Shown here: piece after piece, positions 5,508 through 8,719 of the stretch
Numbering within the stretch: the stretch's first letter is position 1
Layout of the letters: each line of letters opens with the position of its first letter
Source: CAVPEW01 sp050247895
GTDB lineage: Bacteria > Actinomycetota > Acidimicrobiia > Acidimicrobiales > VFJN01
Reading direction: 5' to 3'
Length of the DNA: 8,719 nt
Assembly (NCBI GenBank): GCA_050247895.1
Contig: JBFWTJ010000164.1
Span: 1-8,719, forward strand
The notes under the pieces: generated by a model
The model's input: only the letters and a program-made list of their open reading frames with translations
What the model was told of the DNA's origin: nothing
Databases searched by the model: none
Made by a program: the position numbers and the translations under genes

Positions 5508-6623
5508 GTGACCAGCACGGCGGTGAGCGTCCTCGAGGGCGCAGCGACCACGGCGGACGAGCAGCGCACACCGGGCGGTCCGGCGGGCGGTCCGGACCGG
5601 GGCAGCCTGCTCTCGCTCGAGGGCCTGTCGGTGCGGTTCGACACCCGGCACCGCTCGGTCACCGCGGTGGACGACGTCAGCTTCGAGCTCGGCCGGGGCG
5701 AACGGGTCGCCCTCATCGGCGAGTCGGGTTCGGGCAAGACGGCGACGTGCCTGGCCATCGCCGGGTTCCTCACCCAGCCCAACGTCACGGTCTCGACCCG
5801 GCGGCTCTCCTTCGACGGGCAGGACGTCGTGCGGCGGCGGTCGTCCCGGCTGCCCACCCGCACCCCTGGCCTGGCCATGGTCTTCCAGGACGCCATGACC
5901 TCGCTCGACCCGGTGTGGACCATCGGCAGCCAGATCACCGCGGTGCTGCGGGCGACCTCGAAGTGCTCGCGGCACGAGGCCCGGGAGCGGGCCGCCGAGT
6001 GGCTGGGCCGGGTCGGGCTGCACGACACCCGCCGGGTCCTGCGGGCCCGTCCCTACGAGCTGTCGGGCGGCATGCGCCAGCGGGTGATGCTCGCCCTGGC
6101 CCTGTGCTGGAACCCGAAGCTGCTCATCGCCGACGAGCCGACCAGCGCCCTGGACGCCTCCCTGGCCCGTGACGCCATGGAGCTGCTGCTCCACCTGACC
6201 GACGAGATGGGCACGACGCTGCTGATCGTCAGCCACGACATCCGCCTGTCCCAGGAGTACTGCGATCGCACCCTGGTCATGTACGGCGGCCGGATCGTCG
6301 AGCAGGGGCCGTCCCGCCGGATCCAGGACGCCCCCCGCCACCCGTACACGATCGGGCTGTTGGAGAGCATCCCGACCCTGGAGTCGGCCGACCTCGACGT
6401 CCTGCCGACCATCGCCGCCCCACCCGGGGTCGGCCAGGCCGACCCGGACGGCGGTTGCAGCTTCCGGCCCCGCTGCCCTCGGGCCGTCGAGAGCTGCGCC
6501 ACGCCGCCGGCGGAGTCCACGGTCGGCCCGGGCCACGAGGTCCGGTGCTGGGCGGTGGAGCTGGTGGCCGGGCCGGGGACGGCGCCGGCCGCCACCGAGC
6601 TGGCCGTGGGGTCGCCGGCATGA
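5508..6623 (+). CDS. Dpp/Opp-type ABC importer ATPase 1 (DppD-like)
   Basis: A 371-residue cytoplasmic ATPase that would pair with the next gene's product to power a dipeptide/oligopeptide/nickel-class importer. After a ~32-residue low-complexity leader come Walker A GESGSGKT (71-78), Q-loop Q127 in VFQDAMTSLDP, signature LSGGMRQR (185-192), Walker B LLIADEPTSALD (205-216) and H-loop His243 in IVSHD. All catalytic elements are intact. The C-terminal oligopeptide-class extension is present: APRHPYTIGLLESIP (275-289), then a cysteine set C317, C323, C330 and C347. Such cysteines hold a [4Fe-4S] cluster in the mycobacterial DppD structure, as I recall. The GTG start is set by GGGAGG 6 nt upstream; the stop overlaps the next gene's ATG by 4 nt. 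Its place 3' of the GntR gene suggests control by that regulator. Substrate specificity comes from a binding protein not in this window. Confidence 0.92.
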   Translation: MTSTAVSVLEGAATTADEQRTPGGPAGGPDRGSLLSLEGLSVRFDTRHRSVTAVDDVSFELGRGERVALIGESGSGKTATCLAIAGFLTQPNVTVSTRRLSFDGQDVVRRRSSRLPTRTPGLAMVFQDAMTSLDPVWTIGSQITAVLRATSKCSRHEARERAAEWLGRVGLHDTRRVLRARPYELSGGMRQRVMLALALCWNPKLLIADEPTSALDASLARDAMELLLHLTDEMGTTLLIVSHDIRLSQEYCDRTLVMYGGRIVEQGPSRRIQDAPRHPYTIGLLESIPTLESADLDVLPTIAAPPGVGQADPDGGCSFRPRCPRAVESCATPPAESTVGPGHEVRCWAVELVAGPGTAPAATELAVGSPA

Positions 6624-7465
6624 AGGTCGCCTCGGGCTTCGCCCACGTCGAGGCCGACGCCGTCACCAAGGTCTTCGGCTCCCGCAAGGCCGACCGCCTC
6701 GTCGCGGTGGACCGGGTGACCCTGGCCGTCGAGGCCGGGCGCAGGGTCGGCATCGTCGGCGAGTCGGGATCGGGCAAGTCGACCCTGGCCCGGATGCTGG
6801 TGGGCCTCGACGCGCCGACGAGCGGAACGATCCTCTTCGACGGCAACGGCCTGCCCACCCTGTCACGTGCCGACATGACCGGGTTCCGGCGGGCCGTGCA
6901 GTTCGTGGCCCAGGACACGTCCTCGTCGTTCGACCCCCGCCGCACGCTGCGGGACGCGGTCCGGACCCCGGCCCAACGGCTGCTCGGGCTGGACCGCAGG
7001 GCGGCCGACGCCCGGGTCGAGGAGACCTTCGAGCTGCTCGGCCTCCCCCTCGAGCTGGCCGACCGCATCCCCGGCGACGTGTCGGGCGGCCAGCGCCAGC
7101 GGGTCGCCCTGGCCCGGGCGCTGGTGGTGCAGCCCCGCATCCTGGTCTGCGACGAGGTGGTCTCGGCCCTCGACGTGTCGGTGCAGGGCTCGATCCTCAA
7201 CCTGCTCAAGCGCTACTGCGCCGAGCACGACGCCGGCCTGGTCTTCGTGTCGCACGGCCTGCCGGCCACGGCGTTCATCGCCGAGGAGCTGGTCGTGATG
7301 CGCCACGGGACGATCGTCGAGCAGGGGACCACGGCCCAGGTCCTGCACGAGCCGGGCCACGACTACACGCGGCTGCTGCTGCGGGCCCACAGCGGGCGGC
7401 CCGACGCCGACGAGGCGGCCGAGATCATCGAGGGCGACCTCGTCCCGGCCGGGGCCGACGCGTGA
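6620..7465 (+). CDS. Dpp/Opp-type ABC importer ATPase 2 (DppF-like)
   Basis: A 281-residue partner ATPase. Visible are Walker A GESGSGKST (47-55), Q-loop Q98 in FVAQDTSSSFDPR, signature VSGGQRQR (154-161), Walker B ILVCDEVVSALD (174-185) with catalytic Glu179, and H-loop His212 in FVSHG. Two departures from the usual DppF pattern are seen: the Pro after the catalytic Glu (CDEPVSALD in most) is Val, and the Asp after the switch His is Gly. The C-terminus ends soon after GHDYTRLLL (246-254) and lacks the cysteine-bearing extension of ATPase 1, so the protein is somewhat shorter than typical DppF proteins of about 320-330 residues. It starts with ATG at 6620, overlapping the previous stop as ATGA, and ends in a GTGA overlap with the permease gene, so translation is probably coupled. 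The intact Walker and signature motifs argue for an active ATPase. Confidence 0.9.
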   Translation: MKVASGFAHVEADAVTKVFGSRKADRLVAVDRVTLAVEAGRRVGIVGESGSGKSTLARMLVGLDAPTSGTILFDGNGLPTLSRADMTGFRRAVQFVAQDTSSSFDPRRTLRDAVRTPAQRLLGLDRRAADARVEETFELLGLPLELADRIPGDVSGGQRQRVALARALVVQPRILVCDEVVSALDVSVQGSILNLLKRYCAEHDAGLVFVSHGLPATAFIAEELVVMRHGTIVEQGTTAQVLHEPGHDYTRLLLRAHSGRPDADEAAEIIEGDLVPAGADA

Positions 7466-8517
7466 GCAACGCCCGCGACCTGTTCCGCAAGCACCGCTGG
7501 TGGATCACCCGCATCGCGATCCTGCCCCTGCACCTGCTCGTGTTCGCCGTCGTCGTGTTCTTCCTGGTGCGGGCCCTGCCCGGCGACCCGGTCATGTCGA
7601 TGACCGAGGGCGAGCTCACCGAGGGCCAGTACGAGAAGGTCGAGGAGGCGCTGGGGCTGAGCGGCAGCACCGCCGAGCAGCTCAGGACCTTCCTGGGCAA
7701 CGTGGTGACCCTCGACCTCGGCGAGTCGATCTACACCGGCCGCTCGGTCACCTCGGAGTTCCGCGACCGGGTCCCGGCCACCATGGAGCTGGCCCTGCTC
7801 GGCCTCACCGGCACGGTGACCGCGGCCATGGTCGGCGCCTACGTCGTGGTGATGCGGCCCCGGTCGATCCCGGCCCGGATCCTGCGGGTGTACACGCGCA
7901 CCGCCGGCGCCGTCCCGTTCTTCGTCCTCGCCGTCATCGGGATCTACGTCTTCTACGCCCGGTTGCGATGGGCCCCGGCCCCCATCGGGCGCATCGACTC
8001 CAGCCTGTCCATGCCGGACCGGCTCACGGGCTTCCCGCTCCTCGACTCGGTCCTGCGGGGGAAGTTCGACGTGACCCGGGACATGGCCGCCCACCTCGTG
8101 CTGCCGGTCGGCGCGCTGGTCATCGCCCAGGCCGACGTCCTGATGAAGCTGCTCGTCTCGGGCCTGGAGGAGGCGGTCGACGCGCCGCAGACCCGGTTCC
8201 GGGTGGCGTCGGGGGCCAACCGCCGCACGGTCGTGCTCAGCGTCTACCGCCGGGCCCTGCCCGCGATGGTGACCATGTCGGGGACGATGTTCGGCTACCT
8301 CATCGGCGGCGCCGTCGTCCTCGAGTCGCTGTTCGGCCTGGGCGCCCTGGGCCGGTACGCGGTGGAGGCGGTGACCTCGAAGGACATCGTCGCCCTCCAG
8401 GGCTTCCTGCTGGTCGCCGCGGCCATGGCCCTCCTGGTCTTCATGCTCGTCGACCTGGTCAACATGTTCCTGGACCCCCGGCGGCGTCCGGGCGTGCGCA
8501 CGGAGGTGGCGAAGTGA
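7462..8517 (+). CDS. Dpp/Opp-type ABC importer permease 1 (DppB-like)
   Basis: A 351-residue inner-membrane permease forming half of the translocation pore. A first helix lies at about 15-36, followed by the family hallmark RALPGDPV (37-44), a periplasmic stretch with LDLGESI (84-90), helices at about 107-130, 148-166, 210-232, 270-294 and 312-336, and the closing VDLVNMFLDPRRR (329-341). The region at 246-265 (FRVASGANRRTVVLSVYRRA) is the cytoplasmic EAA-type loop that contacts the ATPases; it departs from the ARAKG-type consensus of DppB proteins. GGAVVLESLFGLGALGRYA (282-300) is the typical block before the last helix. The GTG start overlaps the preceding stop as GTGA, and the end overlaps the next gene in the same way. 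Its length is close to that of DppB (about 340). Confidence 0.9.
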   Translation: MSNARDLFRKHRWWITRIAILPLHLLVFAVVVFFLVRALPGDPVMSMTEGELTEGQYEKVEEALGLSGSTAEQLRTFLGNVVTLDLGESIYTGRSVTSEFRDRVPATMELALLGLTGTVTAAMVGAYVVVMRPRSIPARILRVYTRTAGAVPFFVLAVIGIYVFYARLRWAPAPIGRIDSSLSMPDRLTGFPLLDSVLRGKFDVTRDMAAHLVLPVGALVIAQADVLMKLLVSGLEEAVDAPQTRFRVASGANRRTVVLSVYRRALPAMVTMSGTMFGYLIGGAVVLESLFGLGALGRYAVEAVTSKDIVALQGFLLVAAAMALLVFMLVDLVNMFLDPRRRPGVRTEVAK

Positions 8518-8719
8518 GCACCGTCGACCTCGCGCCGAGCCCGGTCGCGCTGGAGCGGGTCCGCACCGCCCCGCGGGCCGCGGGCGCGGCGCGTCGCGGG
8601 CTGCTGCTGGTCCCGGTCGTGGCCATCGCCCTGGTGGCGATCGTCGGGCCCCACGTGGTGCCCCACGACCCGACCCGGGTGGTGGGCCCGCCGGCCCTGT
8701 CGCCCCGGGCCGAGCACTG
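8514..8719 (+). CDS. Dpp/Opp-type ABC importer permease 2 (DppC-like), N-terminal fragment
   Basis: The first 68 codons of the second permease, cut by the window edge. It starts at a GTG overlapping the previous stop as GTGA. A polar arginine-containing head (1-28) is followed by one hydrophobic helix (about 29-50, LLLVPVVAIALVAIVGPHVV). Then comes PHDPTRVVGPPALSPRAEH, the segment that in DppC/OppC proteins precedes the W-FGTD-x-GRD block. The transmembrane core and EAA loop lie beyond the window. Position directly after a DppB-like gene supports the assignment. Confidence 0.85.
   Translation, partial: MSTVDLAPSPVALERVRTAPRAAGAARRGLLLVPVVAIALVAIVGPHVVPHDPTRVVGPPALSPRAEH

Noticed and set aside
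4281..6536. Very long minus-strand open frame of about 750 codons
   Set aside because: It crosses the GntR gene, the spacer and ATPase 1 on the opposite strand with an arginine-rich, compositionally biased translation; a GC artefact.

Overview
The window is about 70-75% GC (my impression, not computed), with G/C-dominated third codon positions, GTG starts and GTGA/ATGA stop-start overlaps. That, together with the protein families present, points to a high-GC actinomycete (Actinomycetota). A lineage such as Acidimicrobiia is possible, but the sequence alone does not settle it. No RNA gene, CRISPR array, insertion sequence, integrase or attachment site was seen.

Layout, left to right. (1) Positions 3-191 (+) hold the 3' end of a heme oxygenase gene. 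(2) Convergent to it, positions 212-2786 (-) hold a three-gene unit. In transcription order it encodes a UGSC-family protein in its cysteine form (CGSC at residues 107-110), a 350-residue conserved protein of unknown function whose GTG start overlaps the UGSC stop by 4 nt, and, after 26 nt, a zinc-ribbon metallopeptidase with an HELGH site. (3) A 202-bp divergent spacer (2787-2988) with small inverted repeats separates this unit from a 427-residue MFS transporter on + (2989-4272). (4) Positions 4415-5230 (+) encode a GntR/HutC-type regulator with a UTRA ligand domain. (5) A palindrome-rich spacer (5231-5507) leads into an ABC importer operon of the dipeptide/oligopeptide/nickel (Dpp/Opp/Nik) class on +. 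It encodes two ATPases (5508-6623, 6620-7465), a DppB-like permease (7462-8517) and the first 68 residues of a DppC-like permease (8514 to the window edge), each joined by a 4-nt stop-start overlap. No substrate-binding protein is visible; it may lie downstream.

How the parts may work together (inference). The GntR/UTRA regulator is placed to sense a small ligand and control the importer and perhaps itself. The importer would bring in a peptide-like or other small solute. The UGSC protein and its partner look like a redox-type enzyme pair of unknown substrate, with an MFS pump divergently encoded. Whether the UGSC pair, the MFS carrier and the ABC importer belong to one pathway cannot be decided here. 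The least-described part of the window is the UGSC/partner pair.
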